64,000 nt of DNA from Comamonas sp. lk (GTDB taxonomy: Bacteria > Pseudomonadota > Gammaproteobacteria > Burkholderiales > Burkholderiaceae_C): the NCBI RefSeq assembly GCF_900564145.1, contig NZ_UOOB01000001.1:2668754-2732753 (forward strand), read 5' to 3'. Within the stretch, counting starts at the first letter, position 1, and each line of letters opens with the position of its first letter. The notes under the pieces are model-generated. The model searched no databases. It saw only the letters and a program-made list of their open reading frames with translations, and had not been told where the DNA came from. Position numbers and translations under genes: made by a program. Of the stretch, positions 10,844-20,993 are shown piece after piece.

Positions 10844-11377
10844 GTGAATGAACTGAAGATTGTGCAATGCACACATGAGCGCCACGCGGGTGCGATTTTG
10901 GATATCTTGAACGACGCCATCGTTCATTCCACCGCGCTTTATGACTACCAGCCGCGCACGGCGCAAAACATGGTGAGCTGGTTTGAGGCCAAGCGCGCCG
11001 GCCAGTGGCCGGTAATAGGCATAGAGGACACCGAGGGCCAGTTGCTGGGCTTTTGCAGCTACGGCAGTTTTCGCGCCTATCCGGCCTACAAGTACACGGT
11101 GGAGCATTCGGTCTATGTGCACCCCGAGCACCGCGGGCGGGGCCTGGGCAGGCAGCTGATGGATTTGCTGATTGCCGAGGCCCGCCGCCGTGGCGATGTG
11201 CACACCATCGTGGGTGCCATCGATGCCGCCAACGAGGGCAGTATCGGCTTGCACAAACGCCTGGGTTTTGCGCATGTGGGCCAGATGCCGCAGGTGGGCT
11301 TCAAATTCGGCCGCTGGCTGGATCTGGCTTTTTATCAGCTGACGCTACAGACGCCGCTGCATCCCGTGGATGGTTAG
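10844..11377 (+). CDS. GNAT N-acetyltransferase, phosphinothricin/methionine sulfoximine type
   Basis: This 177-residue protein has a single GNAT fold. The acetyl-CoA loop is HPEHRGRGLGRQLM (the R/Q-x-x-G-x-G/A motif), preceded by the strand EHSVYV. The N-terminal pattern (ILNDAIVHSTALYDYQPRT) and the FRAYPAYKYTVEHSVYV core are typical of the Pat/MddA group, which acetylates phosphinothricin, methionine sulfoximine or methionine sulfone. GTG 10844 was chosen because GGAGAG (10834-10839) sits just upstream; an in-frame ATG at 10775 would add 23 residues. It is divergent from the ABC-F gene and ends against a terminator shared with the convergent aldo/keto reductase gene. Confidence 0.82.
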   Translation: MNELKIVQCTHERHAGAILDILNDAIVHSTALYDYQPRTAQNMVSWFEAKRAGQWPVIGIEDTEGQLLGFCSYGSFRAYPAYKYTVEHSVYVHPEHRGRGLGRQLMDLLIAEARRRGDVHTIVGAIDAANEGSIGLHKRLGFAHVGQMPQVGFKFGRWLDLAFYQLTLQTPLHPVDG

Positions 11378-11394
11378 TTTGCTATTGAATCAAT

Positions 11395-11429
11395 AGCTTG
11401 CAGCGCAATTGATAAAAGCGCTGCAAGCT
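11395..11429. terminator. Bidirectional hairpin between GNAT and dkgB
   Basis: AGCTTGCAGCGC (11395-11406) and GCGCTGCAAGCT (11418-11429) form a perfect 12-bp stem with an 11-base loop, followed by GTTTTTC. The preceding TTTGCTATTGA (11378-11388) marks it as a member of the dispersed repeat family of this genome. It lies between two convergent genes. Confidence 0.8.
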
Positions 11430-11457
11430 GTTTTTCCCGGTGTTCAACGCTCAGCCA

Positions 11458-12261
11458 TCAATCCCAGACGGGTGTCAGTCCCTCGGGGTTGACCTCGCGG
11501 CCGTTGCGCTCCAGCTGGGCGATGCGCGCCATATCGTCGGCATCGAGTTGGAGCTCGCGCGCCTTCAGATTGCTGGCCAGATTCTCGCGTCGGGTCGATG
11601 AGGGAATCACTGCATACCCCAGCTGCAGCGCCCAGGCCAGTGCGACCTGGGCCACAGTGGCCTCATGCTTGGCGGCAATCTCGGCCAGCACCGCATCCTT
11701 GAGCACCTTGCCATAGGCCAGCGTCATGTACGAGGTGGTCTGAATGCCTTGTTCGGTGAGAAACGCCGTCAATTGGCGGTTTTGCAGATAGGGACTCAGC
11801 TCGATCTGGTTGGTGGCAATTTCGCCCGCGCCCACGGCGGCAATGGCCTGGCGGGTCAGCTCGATGTTGAAGTTGGAAATGCCGATTTGTCGCGTCAGCC
11901 CCTGGGCCTTGGCCTGGGCCAGTGCGCCCATGAATTCCTCCAGCTCCACGCCGTTGCCGGGCGCCGGCCAGTGGATCAGCGTCAAGTCCACATAGTCGGT
12001 GCGCAGCTTTTTCAGGCTGTCTTGCAGGCTGGGGATCAGCTTGGCCTGGCTGTAGTTGTCGGTCCAGATCTTGGTGGTGACAAAGAGCGCATCGCGTGCC
12101 ACGCCGCTTTCGGCAAGCGCCTGGCCCACCTGGGCTTCATTGCCGTAAATCTGTGCCGTATCCACGGCGCGGTAGCCCAGATCGAGCGCATTGCGCACGG
12201 AATCGATAACGACTTGATCTTTGAGGCGGAAAGTGCCGACGCCAAATGCGGGAATACTCAT
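11458..12261 (-). CDS. dkgB: 2,5-didehydrogluconate reductase DkgB (aldo/keto reductase)
   Basis: This 267-residue aldo/keto reductase closely follows E. coli DkgB, for example [35 protein letters not shown] and SYMTLAYGK. The catalytic tetrad is visible as Asp in [11 protein letters not shown], Tyr in the same motif, Lys in TTKIW and His in LIHWP. It reduces 2,5-diketo-D-gluconate and other small aldehydes such as methylglyoxal with NADPH. The length equals the family norm. I chose ATG 12261 because homology begins there; an upstream in-frame start at 12354 would add 31 unrelated residues. It is downstream of the AhpD-like gene on the same strand, but a terminator separates them. Confidence 0.93.
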   Translation of the reverse strand: MSIPAFGVGTFRLKDQVVIDSVRNALDLGYRAVDTAQIYGNEAQVGQALAESGVARDALFVTTKIWTDNYSQAKLIPSLQDSLKKLRTDYVDLTLIHWPAPGNGVELEEFMGALAQAKAQGLTRQIGISNFNIELTRQAIAAVGAGEIATNQIELSPYLQNRQLTAFLTEQGIQTTSYMTLAYGKVLKDAVLAEIAAKHEATVAQVALAWALQLGYAVIPSSTRRENLASNLKARELQLDADDMARIAQLERNGREVNPEGLTPVWD

Positions 12262-12386
12262 GTTTTTGTCCTTGAAGAAGACGCCAAGTCTGAAGCATTG
12301 GGCGGCAAAGATGAAGCACCGTAGCGCACAAGCACTTGTGCCATGGCGGAACAAATGGTGAGCGGCAGCTCGATTTGAGTGGTTTG

Positions 12387-12425
12387 AAAAAACGGCGAGG
12401 CGCTGCGTTGGGCCGGCCGTTTTTT
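12387..12425 (-). terminator. Terminator downstream of the AhpD-like gene
   Basis: AAAAAACGGC (12387-12396) pairs with GCCGTTTTTT (12416-12425). Read on the minus strand it ends in a run of T just after the AhpD-like stop at 12441. Confidence 0.72.
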
Positions 12426-12440
12426 CCTCAGGCGCTTGCT

Positions 12441-12770
12441 TTACTCGCCCAGCGCATCCAGCGCGCGGGCCGAATACACCATGGCCGCACCGGCATTGAG
12501 AGCCACGGCCACGCCCAGGGCTTCGGCAATTTCTTCCTTGCTGGCGCCGGCAGCCTTGGCGGCCTTGGTATGCACGGCAATGCAGCCGTCGCAGCGCGTG
12601 GTCACGCCCACGGCGATGGCAATCAGCTCGCGGGTTTTGGCATCCAGATGGCCGGTCTTGCTGCCGGCGGCGGCCAGGGCCTTGTAGCCTTCCATGGTGC
12701 CGGGCGACAGCTGTGAAAACTCGCCCAGTCGGCCCGCCAGTTCCTTGCGGTATTCGTTCCAGTCCAGCAT
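12441..12770 (-). CDS. Carboxymuconolactone decarboxylase / AhpD family protein
   Basis: This is a small, all-helical protein of 109 residues. It carries the AhpD-type redox motif [12 protein letters not shown] (C-x2-C-x3-H) that relays electrons to peroxidases or acts as an alkylhydroperoxidase. The flanking [11 protein letters not shown] and [15 protein letters not shown] segments are typical of the family. The length matches single-domain members. The physiological electron partner is not encoded next door. It starts with ATG 12770; the minus-strand AAGGAGTC just before it is a good ribosome binding site. Confidence 0.88.
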   Translation of the reverse strand: MLDWNEYRKELAGRLGEFSQLSPGTMEGYKALAAAGSKTGHLDAKTRELIAIAVGVTTRCDGCIAVHTKAAKAAGASKEEIAEALGVAVALNAGAAMVYSARALDALGE

Positions 12771-12959
12771 GCGTGACTCCTTTGCGCTTGGCGCGTTGAA
12801 CCCGATGAAGCTCCCAGATTACCGCGATGCAGTCTTGTTTTCCATGCCGGGCTGGAGCGGATGGCGCTGCAAAGTATGAAATTGCGGCTTAAAACGGATT
12901 TGTTGGATGCAGGCCGGTGTTTAGACGCAACAATGCGCGTTGTTAAACAAGGAGTTCCC

Positions 12960-13169
12960 GTGAACCAAGCCAATCCACATGCTGCACTGATCGCCAGCTA
13001 CCGCAAGGTCGCTGCCGAGGCAGCCAAGAAAACCGCACTCATCCAGGTGGTGGCAACCAAGGGCCCCAGAGCGATTGCAACGGCAAGTGAAACAGCGTCC
13101 AAAGCCATGCGCCGTCGTGATGTGCTGGCATCCAAGCTCGCCAAGCTGGGCGTGGTGCTGGCCGACTAA
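12960..13169 (+). CDS. Small hypothetical protein (69 residues)
   Basis: A GTG start at 12960 is preceded by GGAG with a 5-base gap, giving a 69-residue protein that is rich in Ala and Lys and predicted to be mostly helical and basic (ASYRKVAAEAAKK, KAMRRRDVLASKLAKLG). It has no signal peptide or membrane segment. The composition suggests a nucleic-acid-associated or histone-H1-like small protein, but I recognise no family. It is divergent from the AhpD-like gene and convergent with yigZ. Confidence 0.55.
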   Translation: MNQANPHAALIASYRKVAAEAAKKTALIQVVATKGPRAIATASETASKAMRRRDVLASKLAKLGVVLAD

Positions 13170-13221
13170 ACAGCCCTGGCCAAGCCGCCTTGCGCTGCAT
13201 ATTGCGTGCGGCGTCGGGGCG

Positions 13222-13815
13222 TCAGGCTTGGTGCTCTATCCAACCCACGCGGCCCTGGCCGCTTTCATTGAGTCTGGCCATAAACTCCTGCGCTTGCGCC
13301 TCGGGCAGGCAAAAGTGCAGCGTCACCAGACTGCCATGCTCCACCTGCAGCAGCTCGGCCTCTGCTTGCTCGATCTGGCGGCGCACCAGACCTTCCAGTG
13401 CATAAGGCACGGTGCAGCACAGCGTCTGCATGCGGCGAATCGCCACTTTTTCGGCCGTCAGCAAGGCTTGGGCGACAGCATCGGTATAGGCGCGCACCAG
13501 TCCGCCTGCTCCCAGTTTGACGCCTCCAAAATAGCGCACCACGGTGGCCAGCACGCCTTCCAGATCCTGATGGCGCAGCACGTCCAGCATGGGCCGTCCC
13601 GCCGTGCCGCTGGGCTCGCCATCATCCACGGCCGCCGATTGACCGCCGGCCAGCAAGGCCCAGCAGACATGGGCTGCGCCCGGGTGCTCGCGCCTCAAAG
13701 CATCGACCACGGCCTGTGCACTGGCGCGGTCCGTCATGGGTTGCACGCAGCCGATGAAGCGGCTTTTCTTGATCAGCAAATCACTGTGGGCGGGGGTGCG
13801 TAGAGTCTGGGGCAT
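13222..13815 (-). CDS. yigZ: YigZ / IMPACT family protein
   Basis: This 197-residue protein shows the UPF0029/IMPACT N-terminal domain: KSRFIGCVQPM, then HVCWALLAGG, DDGEPSGTAGRPML and VVRYFGGVKLGAGGLVRAYTDA. It is followed by the ferredoxin-like DUF1949 C-terminal domain. The eukaryotic relative IMPACT regulates the GCN2 kinase; the bacterial role is not established, though a link to translation is often suggested. I chose ATG 13815 (MPQTLRTPAHSD), where similarity begins; another ATG at 13830 would add five residues. It is convergent with the 69-residue gene. Confidence 0.9.
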   Translation of the reverse strand: MPQTLRTPAHSDLLIKKSRFIGCVQPMTDRASAQAVVDALRREHPGAAHVCWALLAGGQSAAVDDGEPSGTAGRPMLDVLRHQDLEGVLATVVRYFGGVKLGAGGLVRAYTDAVAQALLTAEKVAIRRMQTLCCTVPYALEGLVRRQIEQAEAELLQVEHGSLVTLHFCLPEAQAQEFMARLNESGQGRVGWIEHQA

Positions 13816-14019
13816 AGCGGGCCGCAGCATAGCCGCAAAAGCCGGTGCGTACAGCTTGGACGCTTGGTTTGCTGCCTGTAGTCAAGGCCGTGCCGCCAAA
13901 GCGGCAGGGCAATGGCCGGGGCTGACGTGCCCGCCAGATGAGGTAGACACGCCACAGATTCTTTTTCCTACACTGTTTGCAGGGCGACTGGCGTACGCTT
14001 TGCAGCAAAGGAGACTGCC

Positions 14020-14193
14020 ATGACCACACCGCATCGCATCGAGCTTCCTGCCAATGAACATACTTTTGGCCGCGAACATCTGTCTCCGCCCCCTCTGGAA
14101 TGGGAGCAAGGCAATGGACAGTGGGTGGCAGGTGTGCAGCCCGAAGAGGAGGTCGACTGGGTGCAGCGCATTCGCGACGTGGGCGAGTGGTAG
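14020..14193 (+). CDS. Small hypothetical protein (57 residues)
   Basis: ATG 14020 is preceded by a strong ribosome binding site (AAAGGAG, 14007-14013) with a 6-base gap, and the frame runs to TAG 14193. The product starts MTTPHRIELP and is acidic and aromatic at the end (EEEVDWVQRIRDVGEW). It has no signal peptide, membrane helix or cysteine. A 16-bp perfect hairpin follows 39 bases after the stop, so it looks like a complete single-gene unit. I recognise no family. Confidence 0.6.
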   Translation: MTTPHRIELPANEHTFGREHLSPPPLEWEQGNGQWVAGVQPEEEVDWVQRIRDVGEW

Positions 14194-14232
14194 CTGGCCA
14201 GCCGTCGCTCCGGTTTGAATGTCTTGCTCTTT

Positions 14233-14281
14233 CCATGAAAAATCCGGCGGCTCACCCAGGTGGCAGCCGGATTTTTCATGG
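14233..14281. terminator. Bidirectional terminator with 16-bp perfect stem
   Basis: CCATGAAAAATCCGGC (14233-14248) is the exact reverse complement of GCCGGATTTTTCATGG (14266-14281), with a 17-base loop. The A-run and T-run on the two arms would allow termination in both directions. It follows the 57-residue gene and precedes the LuxR-type regulator. Confidence 0.8.
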
Positions 14282-14339
14282 GCGACTGGCTTGACAATGC
14301 GGGCTGCCTCACCGTTTCTTGCCGCCACGCCTCCTCACC

Positions 14340-15215
14340 ATGAATGCCGTCAATCCAAGCGCGAATCAAGTCCAGGCCTCGCACTGGATGCTGCTGCCCG
14401 CAGCAGCCCAGACGGCCGTGCTGCCCGTGGCGCTGGCCGATGTCACAGCCTTGATGGAAAAAGTGGGGCGCAGCAGCAGTGATGGCGTGGCCGAGCAGAT
14501 CTTGCATTTGCTGGGCCGCCAGGTGCCGCTTGCCCAGTGCACGATTTTTTCCTTTCAGGGCATGGCGCGCCCGCGCGTGGTGGGCATGGGCGACAGAGCG
14601 CGTACCGGTGCATTGCCCATGATTTCGCAGGACTACAGCGAGCGCTTTTACCCTCTGGACGGCTCCCAGCAGGTGATGAAGGCCGAGCTTGCGCGGCTGG
14701 CCAAGGACCCGCATGCCAAGCCACGCGTGTGGCTGCACCGCCAGGGGCCGGGCGATGTTCAGCACCCCGAGTACCGCCAGATCTGCTACACGCTGCCGCG
14801 CATTGCCGAGCGCGTGTCCTTGCTGTACTTGCAGGAAAACGCCCGCTGGCTGTCGGTCAATCTCTACCGGGGCGAGGAGCACGGGGTGTTTGATGCGGGC
14901 GCGATTGCGCTGATCGAGACGTTTGCGCCCCTGGTCATGCAGGCCATGCGATTGCACTACGCGGGCCAGACGCTGCAGGACGATCTGGTCGGCCTGGTGT
15001 TGGCACGGCTGAGCAAGCGCTTCGAGCAGCTCACGCCGCGCGACCTGGATGTGGTGCGCGCCCTGGCCCAGGGGTTGGATGCCGATGCGCTGGCCCAGTG
15101 CCTGGGAATTACCGTGAGCAGCGCCCGCACCTATATCAAGCGCGTCTGCGCCAAGCTGGGCGTACAAGGCCAGCGCGAGCTGTTTGCCTTGCTGATGGAG
15201 CCGGCAGAGGTTTAA
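14340..15215 (+). CDS. LuxR family transcriptional regulator
   Basis: This is a 291-residue regulator with a C-terminal LuxR/GerE helix-turn-helix (about residues 230-285): LTPRDLDVVRALAQG, then LAQCLGITVSSARTYIKRVCAKLGV. The N-terminal 200 residues form an uncharacterised sensor region without membrane segments and without a phosphoacceptor receiver domain. This layout occurs in regulators beside aromatic-compound monooxygenases in betaproteobacteria. I chose ATG 14340; a TTG at 14319 is an alternative, and neither has a clear ribosome binding site. The FAD monooxygenase gene lies 227 bases downstream on the same strand and is the natural target, which is an inference from position. Confidence 0.8.
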   Translation: MNAVNPSANQVQASHWMLLPAAAQTAVLPVALADVTALMEKVGRSSSDGVAEQILHLLGRQVPLAQCTIFSFQGMARPRVVGMGDRARTGALPMISQDYSERFYPLDGSQQVMKAELARLAKDPHAKPRVWLHRQGPGDVQHPEYRQICYTLPRIAERVSLLYLQENARWLSVNLYRGEEHGVFDAGAIALIETFAPLVMQAMRLHYAGQTLQDDLVGLVLARLSKRFEQLTPRDLDVVRALAQGLDADALAQCLGITVSSARTYIKRVCAKLGVQGQRELFALLMEPAEV

Positions 15216-15442
15216 AGCTGTTTTGATAGCAGCTTGCGCATGATGCGCCTGCTCTTGAGTCTTGTTTTATTTAAAATCCTTTGGCGCATGGCAAGCCGGC
15301 GCTTTCATGTCCTCATATGGTGACATCCCGATAGAGCGGCTTTTCTACACTTGGCTTCAAGCCCGTGAGAAGGCCGATCAAGGCGCGCCGGAAAAACGCA
15401 AGCCAAGCGAACAGACGGCCGCGCAGCCTCAGGAGACAAGAT

Positions 15443-17140
15443 ATGCACCAGCCTTATGCCCAGCCTCGCCGCTCGATTTACTACCAGTACCGCGTCAACC
15501 AGCCCTGGCTGCCATCCGAGCACCCAGGCGCGCAAAGCCATCCCATCGTCATCGTCGGTACCGGCCCCGTGGGCCTGACCACGGCGCTGGAGATCGCCCG
15601 CCACGGCCAGCGCTGCGTGGTGCTGGAATCGGAGCTGCAGGTATCTGAAGGCAGCCGCGCCATCGTGTTCACGCGCCGCTCCATGGAAATCCTGCAGCAG
15701 GTCGGCGTGGCCCACCGCGTGACGGAGACCGGCTTGCCCTGGTGCTTTGGCAACAGCATTTACCGCGGGCAGCGTGTGTTCCGCATGGAAAACGCCCGCG
15801 CCGACGATGACCGTTTCTTTCCCATGATCAATCTGCAGCAGCAGTATCTGGAGGAGTATCTGGTTGATGCCGTGCAGGCCCATCCGCTGATCGAGCTGCG
15901 CTGGGGCAACCGGGTCAATCGGGTGGAGCAGGTGGGCGGCAAAGCCGTTGCCGAGGTGGACACGCCTGAGGGCTGCTACCCGCTGGAAGCCGACTGGCTG
16001 GTGGCCTGCGACGGCGCGCGTTCGGGAATTCGCAGCGCCATGCATCTGCAGATGGAAGGCGCTTCCTACGAAGGCCGGTTTGTGATCGCCGATATCCGCA
16101 TTGACCTGCCTTTGCCTACCGAGCGCCTGGCGTTTTTCGACCCCAGCTGGAACCCCGGTAACACCATACTCATGCACCGCGAGCCGCATGGTATCTGGCG
16201 TGTGGACTATCAGCTGCCCGCCGGTGAAGACCCCGAAGATGCGCTCAAGCCCGAGTCGCTCAAGGCCCGCATCGATGCCCAGCTGGAGATGATAGGTTTT
16301 GGCGGGACACCCTGGGAGATGGACTGGAGTTCGGTCTACTCGGCCCGCGCTCTGACCTTGCCCAATTACGTACACGACCGCGTGATCTTTGCCGGCGATG
16401 CCGCCCATATGCTGCCTATTTTTGGCGTGCGCGGCGCCAATACCGGCTTTCAGGATGCGCAGGCCCTGGGCTGGCGCCTGGCCCTGGTGGCCAAGGGCGC
16501 GGCCAGCCCTCAATTGCTGCAAAGCTATAGCAGCGAGCGCGTGGGCGCGGCCCGCGAGATTGTGGAGGAAGCCGGCAAGAGCACGCGCTTTATGGCGCCG
16601 CCCACCCGCGGCTTCAGATTGCTGCGCGATGCCGTGCTGTCGCTGTCGCTGAGCCAGCCTTTTGTCGGGCCGCTCTACCACTGGCGCACCTCGCGCCCGC
16701 ACGAGTACGCCCAGTCTCCGCTCAACAGCGTGGGTGACGACAATCTGCTGTTCAAGGCCGGCCCGGCCCATGGCGCGCCGCCCGTCAACGTGCGTTTTGC
16801 GGCCGACAGCTATCTGCTCGACCATCTGGGCGGCGGTTTTGATCTGCTGTACTTCAACGATGGTGCGGCCGTTCCCGCCGAACTGCGTCGGGTGGTCGAT
16901 GGCGTGAAGGCCAGAGGCGTGGGCGTGGGCCTGATTGCCGTGAGCAGCCAGCCGGTGGCGGCTGTGGAGGGAGCAGATCTGACACTGCACGATGGGGACG
17001 GCAGCTGCCGCGCCCGCTATGGCGTGATGGCCAAGGGTGCGGCCTATCTGCTGCGGCCCGACCAGCATGTCTGCGCCCGCTGGATGGCGCTGGACGCCAA
17101 CCGCCTGCAAGCTGCTTTCAATCTGGCGCTGCCCGCCTGA
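15443..17140 (+). CDS. FAD-dependent aromatic monooxygenase (PheA/TfdB/MhpA type)
   Basis: This 565-residue flavoprotein hydroxylase has the three classic motifs: the dinucleotide fold GTGPVGLTTALEIARHG (about residues 36-52), the DG motif VACDGARSGIR, and the GD motif VIFAGDAAHMLPIFGVRGAN, which binds the ribityl part of FAD. A thioredoxin-like C-terminal domain (about 450-565, DHLGGGFDLLYF and RPDQHVCARW) is typical of the phenol-hydroxylase/MhpA class. It would insert one oxygen into a phenolic or 3-hydroxyphenyl substrate using NAD(P)H. ATG 15443 has AGGAGA upstream; the frame extends further but homology does not. The substrate cannot be told from sequence. A DUF2783 gene follows after 17 bases. 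Confidence 0.86.
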   Translation: MHQPYAQPRRSIYYQYRVNQPWLPSEHPGAQSHPIVIVGTGPVGLTTALEIARHGQRCVVLESELQVSEGSRAIVFTRRSMEILQQVGVAHRVTETGLPWCFGNSIYRGQRVFRMENARADDDRFFPMINLQQQYLEEYLVDAVQAHPLIELRWGNRVNRVEQVGGKAVAEVDTPEGCYPLEADWLVACDGARSGIRSAMHLQMEGASYEGRFVIADIRIDLPLPTERLAFFDPSWNPGNTILMHREPHGIWRVDYQLPAGEDPEDALKPESLKARIDAQLEMIGFGGTPWEMDWSSVYSARALTLPNYVHDRVIFAGDAAHMLPIFGVRGANTGFQDAQALGWRLALVAKGAASPQLLQSYSSERVGAAREIVEEAGKSTRFMAPPTRGFRLLRDAVLSLSLSQPFVGPLYHWRTSRPHEYAQSPLNSVGDDNLLFKAGPAHGAPPVNVRFAADSYLLDHLGGGFDLLYFNDGAAVPAELRRVVDGVKARGVGVGLIAVSSQPVAAVEGADLTLHDGDGSCRARYGVMAKGAAYLLRPDQHVCARWMALDANRLQAAFNLALPA

Positions 17141-17157
17141 ACCACGAGGAGAATCCC

Positions 17158-17367
17158 ATGACAACAGCAAACACTTTGGCTTCAGCGGCCGGCCTGGATA
17201 TCGGCGCTCTGGAAACCGTGTACGACCAGCTGGCCACGGCGATCGATGCCGTGGGGGCGGAAAAATCCGAACTCTTTCTGGTCAAGCTGGCGCTGCTGGC
17301 CGCCAATCGCCTTGGCGATGCCGGGCTGGTTGGCGAACTGATTGCCGCCGCTCAGCGAGATCTGTAA
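17158..17367 (+). CDS. DUF2783 domain protein
   Basis: This is a 69-residue, mostly helical protein (LETVYDQLATAID, LFLVKLALLAANRLGDAGLVGELIAAA). Length, helical pattern and position directly behind an FAD monooxygenase match the DUF2783 family, which is often found next to such oxidases. It has a good ribosome binding site (GAGGAGA) and a gap of only 17 bases, so it is very likely co-translated with the monooxygenase. Its role is unknown; an assembly or regulatory partner for the oxygenase is a guess. Confidence 0.72.
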   Translation: MTTANTLASAAGLDIGALETVYDQLATAIDAVGAEKSELFLVKLALLAANRLGDAGLVGELIAAAQRDL

Positions 17368-17391
17368 GCCGCTGCGCAGCAATGCCGTTTT

Positions 17392-17428
17392 AAAAGCCCG
17401 CCGGTGCAACTGCCTGGCGGGCTTTTTT
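17392..17428 (+). terminator. Terminator of the monooxygenase-DUF2783 operon
   Basis: AAAAGCCCGCC (17392-17402) pairs with GGCGGGCTTTT (17416-17426), and the T-run continues to 17428. It lies 24 bases after the DUF2783 stop. Confidence 0.85.
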
Positions 17429-17653
17429 GTTGCGTTGTATGGCTTGAACTCTTGAATTGCCGGTTTTTTGTACTTATTTATTGAGCAACTAGGCTGGCTA
17501 TAGAAGGCCGATGGGGTTACAAGGGTAGGCAGGCCTGTATTTTTGCAACAGGCAAGCAAGGCCGCTGGCGCTTGAGCCCGGTTTTGCATGCCGCGAATAC
17601 CGCTTCGGCAGGCCGGTTTTCAATTGCTTTACCGTTGATCAGGAGATGAATAA

Positions 17654-18184
17654 ATGAAACTGAGCAGCACCGCCTTGGGTTTGAGCATTGTTCTGGGTTT
17701 GGCTGGCGCACCTGCCATGGCCAAATCCGCGGCCGAGTGGCAGGCCCTTACCGCAACGACAGCCGTGGGCATCACGCAGGCCATGGAAAAAGCCCAGACT
17801 GTGGCTCCCGGCAAAGTCATAGAGGCCGAGCTGGAAGCCGGCAAGAAAGGCGCGACGCCCTACTACTCGGTGACGCTGGTGTCGCCGGCCAACGAAGAAA
17901 TCAAGCTGCGCGTGAATGCCGCCACCGGCGATGCAGCGATTGAAAAGAATAAGGGCAAGGCCGAACGCAAGCACACCAAGTATCTGGCCGAGGCCCAGAT
18001 CACGCTGGCCCAGGCCGTGGATGCCGCCGTGGCCCACACGCCAGGCAAGCCTGTGGAGGCCCAGTTGGATTCGGACTGGGGCAAGACCAGTTACAAGGTC
18101 AAGCTGCTGCAGGCTGACAATGTGGTGACCAGCGTCAGGCTGGATGCCGAGACGGGCAAGGTCACCGGTACGAAAAAAGACTGA
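17654..18184 (+). CDS. PepSY domain-containing periplasmic protein
   Basis: This 176-residue secreted protein has a signal peptide (MKLSSTALGLSIVLGLAGAPAMA, cleavage near residue 23). Two PepSY-type repeats follow, each with the helix-strand-strand pattern: GITQAMEKAQ...VIEAELEAG...YYSVTLVSP and TLAQAVDAAVAH...VEAQLDSDW...YKVKLLQAD, and each ends in an Asp/Asn-Ala-x-Thr-Gly turn (VNAATGDA, LDAETGKV). PepSY domains are thought to inhibit proteases or sense ligands in the periplasm. A ribosome binding site (AGGAG) precedes ATG 17654. It appears to be a single-gene unit. Confidence 0.85.
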   Translation: MKLSSTALGLSIVLGLAGAPAMAKSAAEWQALTATTAVGITQAMEKAQTVAPGKVIEAELEAGKKGATPYYSVTLVSPANEEIKLRVNAATGDAAIEKNKGKAERKHTKYLAEAQITLAQAVDAAVAHTPGKPVEAQLDSDWGKTSYKVKLLQADNVVTSVRLDAETGKVTGTKKD

Positions 18185-18412
18185 GTGACCGTCGGGAAAA
18201 CCGGTCTTGCTATGGATTTGAAAGTGGGTTGCGCATGCGCTGACTGGATTTGACCTCTGTTAACGCTTGATTTCCAGTCAACGAATGCGCTGCCTGCTAT
18301 GAATTTCAAAGTCCTGCCCCTGCATTTGCAAGACCTTGCACATGCAAGGCCAGGGGGAGAAACGTACACTGACCGGTTCTTTCCCCGTACTGGCCGCTAG
18401 AGCCCACTGCAC

Positions 18413-20932
<2,520 letters not shown>

Positions 20933-20943
20933 TCCCTCCCAAT

Positions 20944-20971
20944 AAAAAAGCCCGGTCATCCGGGCTTTTTT
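20944..20971. terminator. Bidirectional terminator between ygiQ and the GGDEF-EAL gene
   Basis: AAAAAAGCCCGG (20944-20955) pairs with CCGGGCTTTTTT (20960-20971) around a TCAT loop. It lies between the convergent stops at 20932 and 20994. Confidence 0.9.
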
Positions 20972-20993
20972 ATGGCTTACAGGGTGTGCGTGC

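Noticed and set aside
18334..18349. CCTTGCACATGCAAGG near-palindrome before ygiQ as an operator
   Set aside because: It is a short inverted repeat with a 2-base centre in an otherwise ordinary region; no regulator or known motif supports it.
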